A stretch of DNA of 64,000 bases from Cryptomeria japonica (Eukaryota > Streptophyta > Pinopsida > Cupressales > Cupressaceae). Positions 24,111 through 34,039 of the stretch are shown one piece after another. The stretch is from contig NC_081405.1 in NCBI RefSeq assembly GCF_030272615.1, forward strand, positions 23,263,772 through 23,327,771, read 5' to 3'. Position 1 is the stretch's first letter; the number at the start of each line of letters is the position of its first letter. The translations under genes and the position numbers were made by a program. Below the pieces are notes generated by a model. The model was not told the DNA's origin. It saw only the letters and a list, made by a program, of their open reading frames with translations, and did no database searches.

Positions 24111-26059
24111 CTAAAATCCACCTGGCCTCGATGGAGTCTGAGCCCTAGAAGGACCCACCCCAAGATCATCTCTCATGTCCCCTCTATCTGGTGGTGGTGG
24201 AGGACCCATGACCCCACCACTAGACGTCTGTCTCCTGTGACTCCCTCCAATGGTCGTCGCTGTCCGCGATGGTCTGTGGAAGCTCCTTGCCTGCTGCTCT
24301 GGTGGCACTGCCCCGTAGTATAGGTCTTGCCAATAACCTATCTCGTCCCCTGCCCGCAGAACATAAGCATATCCAGCCCCTGTGTCCTCTACCACCTGCC
24401 TCCTAGCTCTTAGTGTTGTCTTAGCCTTAGTGTAGCGCTGGATAGCCTGATCTCGCTCTCGCTCAGTGTCCTTGAGCTATCTCCTGAGTCGATCCCTCTC
24501 CCTCTCTAGCTCCTGGATCTCATCTGCCTGTCCCTGGCAGATCTCCCTCAGCTCAAATAGTTCATCCTCCTCCTCAGCCCCCTGTACCTGTGGTTGCCCC
24601 TGTACTGGTGGCTGTACCTATGCCTATACCTATGGCTGCTCATGTGGTTGCCCCTGCCCCTGCCCCTGTACCTGTCCCTGCACCTGTCTAGGACCCTGTG
24701 CTACTAGCACCTGTAATAGCAACCCACCGCGACCCCTCACCACCCGAGCCTGTCTCTCCTCTCCACCCTCTCTCCACAGAGCCACCCTCCTCTCTCCTAC
24801 TGCACCCCGCCTCCTCCGTCAACCTGTACCCCCACCATCTCCATCATCATCCTCATCCCCTCTGCCATCTCCATCTATCAGCTCTCCTGGATCTGTCAAG
24901 CGTGGAAATGGATGCTCTACCCAATATGCAGTATACTCTGCATCCATCCCTGCATCCTCAATCTCAAGCCACATATCCCATGGCATGGGCACCATCTCTA
25001 CCAACTGCATCATGGCCTGATCATATGATAATAGTGGTCCAAAGTGTGCCTGGTCTCACACTGTCCACACATACATACCGGAACCCCGTGGCATCTGCTG
25101 GATCTTGCCAAACTGCCTGCATACCCTGTCTACCAACTGCCTCTCCAGTACATAGGGTGTCCGCCCAATCAGATATCTGCTCTTGAAAGTGTATGGCAGA
25201 TCCACTACGTCATCCTCCCACTTCTTGCACTCTCGGTATGGCCTCCATATCATAGTGTCAATCTCATCGAGGACTCAAAGCCAGTACTCCAACCTACCAA
25301 TCCATGGCTGTGATGTAATCATATCATACAAGTGCACAAAGCTGCATCCATGACCCCTACCTCTGAAATGTATCGGTCCTGTCACTAGAAGATGCTCATA
25401 TGCCCACACCTGTAGAAATGTAACTCTGCAGCCCAATCCTACGGATCCATGGTAGACGAACTGATGGAGCTCATAATATAAATGTGCCAGCATGCACGGT
25501 CCCCAAGCATATCTGGTATGTTGTGTCACCAGTGTCTCCAAGACGCTCCCCCAACCCACAGCCAACCCTCGTGTCACCCTATCTGGACATAGGAACCCGT
25601 TGATCACTCCTCCTAGCACTCCTAGTAGCGCTAGTCCTGTCGCTGTCATGGTGTCCCAGGCGACATGTCTTGCCCTCATCTCCAGTCCTAGATCCCGGAA
25701 CACTCATCTCAATGCCTCCCTGTCTCCATCTCGATCATAGGGAATCAACTCCCCATCAATCGGTATCCTCAGAATCCTGTACACATCCTCTAAGGTGACT
25801 GTCATCTCACCCATTGGCAAATGGAATGTGCATGTCTCAGAGTGCCACCTCTCAGCAAGTACAGTCAGCAAACCCATGTTCGCCCGAAACTCAAGCACAT
25901 ACAAAATAAATCTCAAACCCATAACCTCAATGGCAGCTCGGTCCTCAAATGTCAGCTCCGGTCGCAACCTCTGAGTCGACGGGAATCTCTCCCGTGACTC
26001 CAGCATAGGTAGGTACTCCTGCAGTCAAGCAAATCAACTATGTTAGTCAAAATGGCATT

Positions 26060-26372
26060 CCTTGTTCATCACAAAATGCTGCTTTTTATCTTAAGTTCTT
26101 ATGATACTGTATCCTAGTGACACTCACTGTTCATCACAAAGTGTTGCTTCTATCCTAGTGGCACTCACTGTTCATCACAAAGTGTTGCTTCTATCCTAGT
26201 GGTACTCCCTGTCATCACAAAGTACTACGTGTTTTTGCACTCCCTGTTCATCATAAAGTGTTGCTCACTTTTGCACTCCCTATTCATCACAAAGTGTTGC
26301 TCATATTTTAGTACTCCCTGTTCATCACAAAGTACTATGTCTTGGTACTCCCTATTCATCACAAAGTGCCTC
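26060..26372. repeat. Tandem array in the TE-2 PMD intron
   Basis: About eight units of 37-42 bp are built on CTGTTCATCACAAAGTGTTGC and GGTACTCCCT. It lies wholly within the predicted intron 26019-26740. Confidence 0.85.
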
Positions 26373-26396
26373 GATCTATCTTATCCTAGGGCCTCT

Positions 26397-26580
26397 GCTT
26401 GAGTGTATCCTCTTGAGTAGTTTCCTAATTGGCAACGTATGTTCTATCACAGAATTGTCAATCTTGGCCCTATCAGCTATCATAGTCTTCCCTCGAGGAC
26501 TTGCTTGAGTGTATCCTCTTAGCAGCTTATCCAATCGACAGTGTATGTTCATCACAGAACTGCCGATTTGGCCTAGAAGA
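26397..26580. repeat. Two-copy 105-bp repeat in the TE-2 PMD intron
   Basis: TGCTTGAGTGTATCCTCTT starts at 26397 and again at 26502. Both copies go on to a TGTATGTTC(T)ATCACAGAA block. Confidence 0.75.
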
Positions 26581-26812
26581 CATAAATGCACTTTCATTAC
26601 ATAAACGCACTTACATATTGCACAGACGCACCTAAGTGTTTTTTGACCTTGCTTGACATATCTAAAATGCATTTATTGCACTACCTAGCATGCATTAATG
26701 ACAACATTTATTGTGACAAAGTACAAAGAGGTTTTGTGGTACTTACCGGCTCTCCTGCATCTGTTGGCCTCTGAAATTGGCGAACGCGATCGAATCTGTG
26801 AACCAATGCCAT

Positions 26813-27150
26813 CGCTGCTGACTGTTGCTGATTTATTTTCTCTCTGCACTTTGATCTCTTAGATGTGTGGATGACAATGAGGATGTTTTCCCCTCGTGGT
26901 CTATTTTATAGACTGCCCTAGCCCTAGCCGTAGCCCTAATTTCCCGAGTCAGTCTTCTTTATCCCATGACTCTGTCACTCTATCCTATCTAGCCAGTCCA
27001 TTCTAGCCTTTCTTTCTTATCGAGAGATTGTCTACGATCTTTTCAGACATTTTCATCCAATCTCTCGAGGGGGCACATCATTCCCATCTTGGGGAAACTT
27101 TGTATCAATTCATATTATCTTCTTTGAAACAACGCGACAAGCTACATTGT
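26813..27150. other. Upstream region of the TE-2 PMD gene, with inverted repeat
   Basis: No coding frame is supported. The inverted repeat CGAGAGATTG (27021-27030) / CAATCTCTCG (27058-27067) lies about 85 bases before the PPT. The promoter of the antisense gene should be here. Confidence 0.5.
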
Positions 27151-27153
27151 CTC

Positions 27154-27167
27154 AAAGAGGGGCAAAA
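27154..27167 (+). promoter_or_regulatory. Polypurine tract of TE-2
   Basis: AAAGAGGGGCAAAA directly precedes the 3' LTR start TGTAGACACC. Confidence 0.8.
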
Positions 27168-27949
27168 TGTAGACACCTAAAATTGTCATGTCTAGTTAAA
27201 TAAATATTTTATTTATTTAATTACTTTAGCCTAATTCTTCTATTAATTAAATAAATCTTTATTTATTTAATTAATTCATTTATCCTCTTCTAGCCTTATT
27301 TCTCATTTAAATAAATACATTTATTTATTTAAATTATCCTTTTCCTAAATTAAATAAATTTCTTATTTATTTAATTGATCCCACTTCTTCTATTAATTAA
27401 ATAAATCTTTATTTATTTAATTAATTCATTAACCTTGTCTACCCATGACACATGTCATTCATCTCTTAATTCATACACTACCTACCCTTTCATTATTTTC
27501 TTATTTCCTCTACCTACCCTCTAATCATAGTCGACCATTTATCTTTTACACCTCCCAATCTTATCCCTCCATTTCATATAATGTCTTCTATATAAGAGGA
27601 TACTTCCTTCATTATCAACCCAAATGAATCTATGCATCCTGATCGATTGACTACACTCTTTCATATGCGATCAAGCCTACTTGCAACCACACTTCCGTTC
27701 TTTGTTGAGCTCTTGTGCACATAAAATCTGAGAGCAAATATATCAAGCAAGATCAATGGAGATAGGAAGAATGGAGATCCAAACCCTATTGGACATGTGA
27801 TGGTATAATCTTTGTGATTTCATTTGATTTACATTGTCTTAGGTAATCTTCATATGTTATGGTGGATCTTTGTTGTTGTTAGGCTAGGGTTTTGTGGTTG
27901 AATTCATTTGGTCTTTCAATATTGTTGTTATCCATTTTCACCGTATACA
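27168..27949 (+). repeat. 3' LTR of TE-2 (LTR family 2)
   Basis: The 782-bp LTR begins TGTAGACACCTAAAATTGTC and ends CACCGTATACA. Its boundaries match the inverted solo copy at 37259-38021, which has target duplications. The first 270 bp hold repeated AT-rich palindromes of the type ATTAAATAAAT..ATTTATTTAAT. Confidence 0.9.
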
Positions 27950-29074
27950 GTATCTATTTGATTGAAATAAAGCAATTTTATTTTAATTAAATCATTTTCC
28001 CTCCACTTGCATTTTCCTACATCTCCCATTTGCCTCCTTACCCCCCTTCTAGATTCTTCTAATCACTTCCAATTTAGCCTAATCCATCTCCTAAATATTG
28101 TCACAATCCTAAGAAAAGAGAAGTCACTTCTCAAAGCCTCCAAAGTCTTTGAAAACCATTAAAGGCTTTATGTCCTCAACAAGTTAACCCTCAAAGTCTT
28201 CCTAACCATTAATGGTTAACTCAACCTTCTTGCATGATTAGAGACTTTCTCTCTAACTCAACCCTCATCTAACCCAAGGGTCTCATCAAGCATTCATGGC
28301 TTCAATTTTGGTTATTTCTTTAACCCTTACACAAGAGTTTATCCTTTGGGTAAAAGCTTTATCCATTGAATAACCCTAGTCTAACCTTAACCCTTACCTC
28401 CTAAGGTAACCTTCATGTCTTCTCAAGAATTTAATGCTTCTTTCATCTCCTCTCAAGCAACCTCTTGTTGACAATTGTCACCATTTCATTGGTGAGAATT
28501 GTGAACATGAATTGATTAACTTTCAATCCTGGCCTTTGTTAAGATTATCTAATCTTGACCATCCATTGCCCTATTTTTCCTATAAATAGAGCTCTCATTC
28601 TCTCATTTTGATATATAGAAATCTTTGTGTATCAAACTTATAGTCATTTTACTAAGCATTTTAGCCTCTCTTTGATAAATCATCTTAATAAGCATTTAGA
28701 AGCATTCTAATATCACAGAATATCCATGTTAGACTAGTATATCATTGCTAGGATAATTATCTGATCCTATCATCATCTTTATGCTAGATTAATCATCATA
28801 GTTTCAATATCATACATATCTAGGAATGTATTCATGCATAATAATCAAACATCACTCGTTCTTGGAGTTGTCATTCCTAAGTCACTTTTCTCAGTGATCT
28901 GAGAGCAAAGGTATTGACTTCAGGGATCCTGTGAGATAGAGAACAATGGGACACCCCTTGGGAAGTTGAGCTATTTCACTATAGTTCCTATAACTTGCAC
29001 CAAGAGTCTCATTGGTGTGTGGGCCTTTTGAAACTGGACTTTTACGTTTCTGTCGCCCTCATTTCCCACACACA
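27950..29074 (+). repeat. LTR family 3 copy, 5' part displaced by TE-2
   Basis: The sequence matches the second three quarters of the solo LTR at 19304-20777, including TATAAATAG at 28582-28590, the CAGTGATCTGAGAGCAAA block and a CCCACACACA end. It starts abruptly at the TE-2 LTR end, so TE-2 probably inserted into it. The rest should lie left of TE-2, outside the window. Confidence 0.82.
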
Positions 29075-29740
29075 CAATGATTACAGGATATATAGAAAAT
29101 GGTGCTCTTGATGAAGCTCCAAGGATTTTCAAAGAAATGCCCCAACGAGATGTGGCATCATGGAATGCAATAAGTACAAGATATGTGCGAAATAATCTTG
29201 GTGATAAACCCTTAGAGATTTTTAAGCAAATACAACTAGAAGGCATAAAGCCAAACTCAAGAACCATTACCAACATCCTCACAAATTGTGGTAGAATGGG
29301 AGCCTTGGAAAAGTTTGTAGAGATCCATCAAATACTAATCCAAAGTGGATTTTTGTCTCATGTTGTGATTGTGACTACTCTAATAGATGTGTATGCAAAA
29401 TGTGGAAGCATAAAAGAGACACTTGATTTATTTGATAACATACATCATTTCAATTTGGCCTCATGGACTAAAATGATTAAGGGATATGCACAAGATGGTG
29501 CTTTTGATTAAGCTTTGATACTTTTCAAATAAATGCCTGAGCGAGATGTGGTACCATGGAAAGCAATAATTACTAGATGTTTACAAAATGGGTTTTTTGA
29601 TGAAGCCTTGCATATTTTTAGGCATATACATTTGGCAAGTGTAAAGACGGACTTGTCAACTTTTGCCAAAATCCTCTCAGCTTGTTCAAAATTTAATTCT
29701 TTTGAGTAGGGTATAGAAATATGAACAAATTGAAACAAAC
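29075..29740 (+). pseudogene. PPR protein gene relic (PLS type)
   Basis: About 200 codons show tandem pentatricopeptide repeats: GYIENGALDEAPRIFKEMPQRD, SWNAISTRYVRNN, GIKPNSRTITNIL, VTTLIDVYAKCGSIKETLDLFDNI and SWTKMIKGYAQDGAFD. The alternating longer and shorter repeats with MPxRD and YAKCG blocks are typical of the PLS subclass, which edits or processes organelle RNA. The frame is broken by TAA near 29509 and 29530 and further stops, and it dissolves after about 29740. The 5' side is an LTR boundary. The first ATG is only the first Met after the LTR, not a real start. Confidence 0.85.
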
Positions 29741-30578
29741 AAAAACTTTTCGAATACTTTACCCAACAACATATTGTGTATCAATGTGAAGCCTCCACAA
29801 TTTCATTACAAAATCTCATTTAAAAATGCTTTGTTACTAAGAGCACTGTAATTTTGTTTGGAAATAGAGGTGTTTCTTGTGAAGAGCGCGATTATGTCTC
29901 AATCAGCTAGGGTACTACAATGAATGTAATAAAAAAATTACAAGCAAAATCCAAACTGCAGACTAAGCAAGAAAAGATAAGATCATTTGTTTGCTATAGA
30001 TTATACACTTTTCCCTGGACCTCATTTGCCAAAGGAAGTACTTTTCTGTTATAAAAATGAGTAATGATACCTAATAAGATACATACAAATTGAAAGGAAC
30101 CCAAACTGCAGTAGCATGCATGGAGAAATATGAGCCTTCATTTACCATATGTAGAGTGCAATAGCAGGCATCTGAGTATGGTGTGCATAAAATGTGCATT
30201 TGTAAATGAAGAAACCCAAAAATGAGCCGTCAAAATACAAGCAATGATGTAGTCTCTCAGAGTGTTAGCTCAATCTGAGTTAGGAGCACGATTTCTCCAT
30301 TTTCTATTTATTTATAATTTTAACATAACAAAACAAAGGGATTATATGATACCTGCAGCTGAAATTATGTCAGTATCTTATGTTTTCAGAAGATTTTCAG
30401 CAAGAATCTTTGCCTTTCTCTTCCTGAGTGTTGAAGACTTCTATATGGAAACACGGTTCAATAGAAGCAAAATAAAGAATAACAACAAACTAGTTTTTTT
30501 TCCAGGAGCCTGCACATTAGCCATTCTACAAGACACCAACAAGTATCTTAGTGTTGCATGCAGAAGACACATCCACAG
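29741..30578. other. Unrecognised sequence between PPR relic and solo LTR
   Basis: I find no domain, repeat or RNA gene. The ORF across 30262-30582 runs into the LTR and has no recognisable motif. Confidence 0.4.
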
Positions 30579-32220
30579 CTAAGTGTGTGGGGGAAAAAGT
30601 GACACTAAGCAAACATGCCCTAATCTCACTTTCAATCACACATTTGTGGAATACGAAAGAGCCTAGAGGTATCACACAATTGGCTACTTCTTTTTGTGGA
30701 AGAGAGAGCCACAGGCTACCTATTAGGATTTCTATTCCTTTGTTGTAATTGAAAGATAAAATGATGCAAGTTCAATTCCCAACCCCAAAGTGCAAGTATG
30801 AACTAATAACAAGATTGCAGAATTGAACTTAAACTATGGAAAGCTGTAAACACAAGGACAAGACAAGAATGTAAATGCGTACCCGGTGTTAAAATATGAA
30901 TGAAAATGTTCGGGAAAGGGGCGCGGGCGCCACTGTCCTGATTCTGCCCCTAAAACTGTTGTTTTGCAACCTGAAAAGCTGTCAGAAAGTTGCTGAAAGT
31001 TGTTGTCTGACAGAGGGACCAAGGCGCCCAGTGCCCCTGTCCTGGCAGGACTAGGGCACTCCACGCCCCTGTCCTGGTCCTTTTCTCTGCAATTTGGTGT
31101 GGAGTGCTGTCTCGGCCTGCTTCTCCCGGATCTGCAACCTGCGGCGTCGTCCGAATTCCGAAACCTGCACTTATATCTGAAAAGGTGTGGTGGGTGGCTA
31201 TATAGGGTTTTGCCTTAGTCAAACGCCCGCTTTGGTGATTTCCACCTCCACGAATAGCCAAGTTGTATTGTAAAAATAATGTGTGTGCAGACCTTGTGTG
31301 TGTGCAAGATCCTAAAATGAAAGTAAGCAAGCTAGAGCAACTTAGAAAGTAAACCCTAATTGCTTGTAAATGATAATGTAAATGCTCCAAATCAAGATGC
31401 AAAGAGATCTAAAGCATGAATATAAATGATATAATGAAGCTTATGCAAAGACATGAAACCAACATGAAATCATACCCAACCCCAAGGGAGGGGTACAAGC
31501 CAATCTTCAGTCGGTGATCCCTTATTGTTCTTCAATGTCTTCAAAGCCCTAAATGGATGAATGAAATTGATGAATGCTTGATGGATGGATGTTGAATGTT
31601 GTTGAAGTCTTCAAAGATCTGCTCTTTTGCTGCATAGAAGGTCCTTGAAACCAAAAATCAAATCCTTTCAAATGAAGAAAGAGAGCTCTTATGTATGAAA
31701 CCCTAGGTCGTAATTTCGTCTTTTGGCCGACCTAGAGATTGAATCTCCCGCCAATTTCTTGGGGTTAAGCTTTATTTTATGATTGGATCGTGCTCCTAAA
31801 ATTTCGGGAAAAATGTCCGGGACCATGTGCACGTCGGGCGCCATGGTCCCGACAACTTTTTACCAAATTTTCAGGGCCGTCGGATATGATGATTTTAGAG
31901 TGAATCCCGAAGTTACAGCTGATTTCGAGATGTTTTGACCCCCGAATCAAGCCTCCGAGTTCAAAATAGAACCTAATTAGGGTTTTTGATTAAATGATGT
32001 ATTGGAAGAATAAAATGAAAGGGGCACACTTTAATGAAAAGGGCCCAACTTTATGATATGGGAGATGATAAAATAGAACCTTAGACCTAATTAATTTAAT
32101 TAATTAAGTGCTAAAGGGGAAATGCAATGCAAAATGCAAAATGCGCCAAGGCGGGTGCTAAACTAGGTGTGAAATTGTACCACCCTAGCAAGTGCGTACA
32201 ATTTACGACGCTACACTAAG
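30579..32220 (-). repeat. Solo LTR of family 1 with target duplications
   Basis: The LTR itself is 30584-32215 (1632 bp). On the plus strand it starts TGTGTGGGGGAAAAAG and ends CGACGCTACA, and it is similar along its length to 10084-11746. CTAAG stands on both sides (30579-30583 and 32216-32220). No internal domain is present. Confidence 0.95.
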
Positions 32221-32429
32221 AAACAACTCATAATGGAAAAATGTGCACCTTAAAATATTGAATGATTTTCACTAAATATAAAAGAAAATACTACAGGAAA
32301 AAACTATTCAACCAATCATAAAATAAAAATTATTATAAAAAAGACCACTTTAATAGAAAAATTAGCGAGGAGCATAGGATAAACCATGTCTTGAGGTAGG
32401 AATTAATTAATAGAAGTGAAGTTAAAACA

Positions 32430-32459
32430 TTAGTCTCCCGCCTAAAGGCAGGGACTAAT
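32430..32459 (-). terminator. Candidate Helitron 3' terminal hairpin and CTAA end
   Basis: The plus strand reads TTAGTC-TCCCGCC-TAAA-GGCAGGG-ACTAA. The arms pair nearly fully around a TAAA loop, and the minus strand ends in CTAA followed by T. In Helitrons such a hairpin ends rolling-circle transfer. Confidence 0.5.
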
Positions 32460-32529
32460 AAACTAGCAGTTGTAGGGGAAAAGCCTGCAATAGGATGCCA
32501 ATAGGTGAGGTGTATCTGTTGGATTTTTT

Positions 32530-32785
32530 ATTGTGGTGTGTGAATTCTTGGTGTGAGTTGCGAAACACAGTGAACTGAGAATTGAAGGAGAGTAGTAAAT
32601 AATTGAAATGTTTATTATATGAAAAAATGTAACTATACAAAACCCAAACAATGTAATATTGTGGTGTGTGAATTCTTGGTGTGAGTTGCGAAACACAGTG
32701 AACTGAGATTTGAAGGAGAGCAGCAAAGAAGTGAAATGTTTATTATATAAAAAAATGTAGTTGTACAAAACCCAACCAATGTAAT
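32530..32785. repeat. Two tandem copies of a 128-bp unit near the Helitron end
   Basis: TTGTGGTGTGTGAATTC begins at 32531 and again at 32659. The copies stay similar up to AAAACCCAA(A/C)CAATGTAAT. A related block (CCCAACCA...CCACCCACCAACCCCCATG) recurs at about 32767, 32940 and 33143. Confidence 0.85.
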
Positions 32786-32859
32786 TTGATGTTCCCAGAA
32801 ATGAACAAAACCACCCACCAACCCCCATGCTACCAATGGCAACATGATGTACAGTAGCA

Positions 32860-34039
32860 CAAGGTATTAGTATTTTGATTTTACATAGCTGTCTTTCTTA
32901 GTTTGGAGCCAATGTGGACTATTTTTCTTGCGTAGTACATAACCCAACCAATTTAATAATTTGTTCCCAAATATGAAGTAAACCACCCACCAACCCCCAT
33001 GTTGTTAATGGCAGCATGATGTATATTATCATAAAGTATCATAATGATGTCATTACAATGATGTATTGTATGGTTTGCAATAAATGCTAAACACATATTT
33101 TATTTCTAGAGAAATAAGAAAGGACAGTATTGTAGACTGTATAAACCCAACCATTTTGATGTGTTGGTCCCAAAAGAGAAACAAACCACCCTCCAAGCCC
33201 CATAATAGTATTGCCAGAATGTTATACAGTCAATTATGTTTGTACCTGCAAGGAGCTAAAAAAAATGAGAAGGTGAAAGAACCTTGAGCGAAAGTAAACT
33301 TTGAAAAATGTGGAAATTGAAGAAAAGAGAAGGGGGGGCTATGTACCTGAGATGAGCAGTATGTGATTATCATGTTGGAGTAAACTATGTAGAGGTTGTG
33401 TAATCTATGATGAAGATAAAAACAAGAAGCAAAAGTTAGTGAGAAAATAGTAGAAGACGAAAGAGGGAGAAATAGGCTTTTTTCCTGTGTAGGAAAGTGA
33501 AGCTATATTGATGTCCTACATAGACGACAAGATTTGAATTGAATTAGTAACACTTGAGATGCTTTAATGTGAGAAAGGTATAATGGAAAGAGAGGAATGA
33601 TGATAAAAAAATAAAGAGTGAAATGTGTTGATGGGGGTGGTGTGCATACCTGTTTTGTTAGCCTGCGAAAGAAAAAGAGAAATACAAGTATGTTAAGCTG
33701 CAAAAGTATTGCATAAACAAATGAAAGAGTACCTGGATCTATTTGAACCAGTTATGCAACATATTATATTTGTGTCTGATCCTGCAAGGTGCATTGGTGA
33801 GGACCTGTGGGACTGAATAAAAACAGTAAAACGAAATACAATAGGTGATAGTATGACAGTACGATACCATGGGTTGATTTTTTTGGAAGTATCTGTTCTT
33901 TCTGTTCTTTGATAGTTTTAGCAACCAAGTTTCTTATTTTTTCCTGACATTGGTTGTAGCTCCACCTTGCATTTTGGAGAACCTCTTATAAGTGAAGGGT
34001 GGATTAATTCAGATGCCATCCAGTGATTTGATGAGAGAG
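32860..34039. other. Helitron non-coding flank
   Basis: Apart from diverged repeat blocks at about 32940 and 33143 I see no gene. Short ORFs here lack any motif. Confidence 0.45.

Larger units (their letters stand above)
24111..26812 (-). pseudogene. Spliced PMD gene carried antisense in TE-2
   Basis: Exon 1 (26812-26747) is ATG plus 21 codons ending at GAGCCG|GTAAGT. The intron is 26740-26019 and ends in CTGCAG. Exon 2 (26018-24111) is one frame of 636 codons with no indel. The PMD region shows TFEDRAAIEVMGLRF, TCTFHLPMGEMTVTLEDVY and YAWGPCMLAHLYYEL. An acidic region, a Gln/Gly-rich VQGQ stretch, a coiled coil (about 24540-24420, DEIQELERERDRLR) and a Ser/Pro/Gly-rich tail follow. In-frame stops near 25704, 25275, 25056, 24819, 24622-24636 and 24479 all fit CGA to TGA or CAG to TAG. 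The plan matches the PMD gene of TE-1, so both elements inherited the antisense gene. Function unknown. Confidence 0.78.
11747..27949 (+). mobile_element. TE-2: Ty3/gypsy Tat-lineage element, 5' LTR outside window
   Basis: On the plus strand the order is leader, gag, protease/G-patch, RT/RNase H, archaeal RNase H, integrase, antisense PMD gene, PPT and 3' LTR (27168-27949). TE-1 is inserted in the leader, so the 5' LTR must lie left of TE-1 and outside the window. A solo LTR (19304-20777) splits the second RNase H. The proteins carry many more stops than TE-1, so TE-2 is older. Its right flank is an LTR of family 3, so TE-2 is itself nested in another element. Confidence 0.87.

Noticed and set aside
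24466-25313. Plus-strand ORFs rich in Cys, Ser and Pro
   Set aside because: They are shadows of the minus-strand PMD gene, which has the recognisable domain, and reflect its GC-rich repeats.
30262-30582. 106-codon ORF
   Set aside because: It crosses into the target duplication of the solo LTR and shows no motif.
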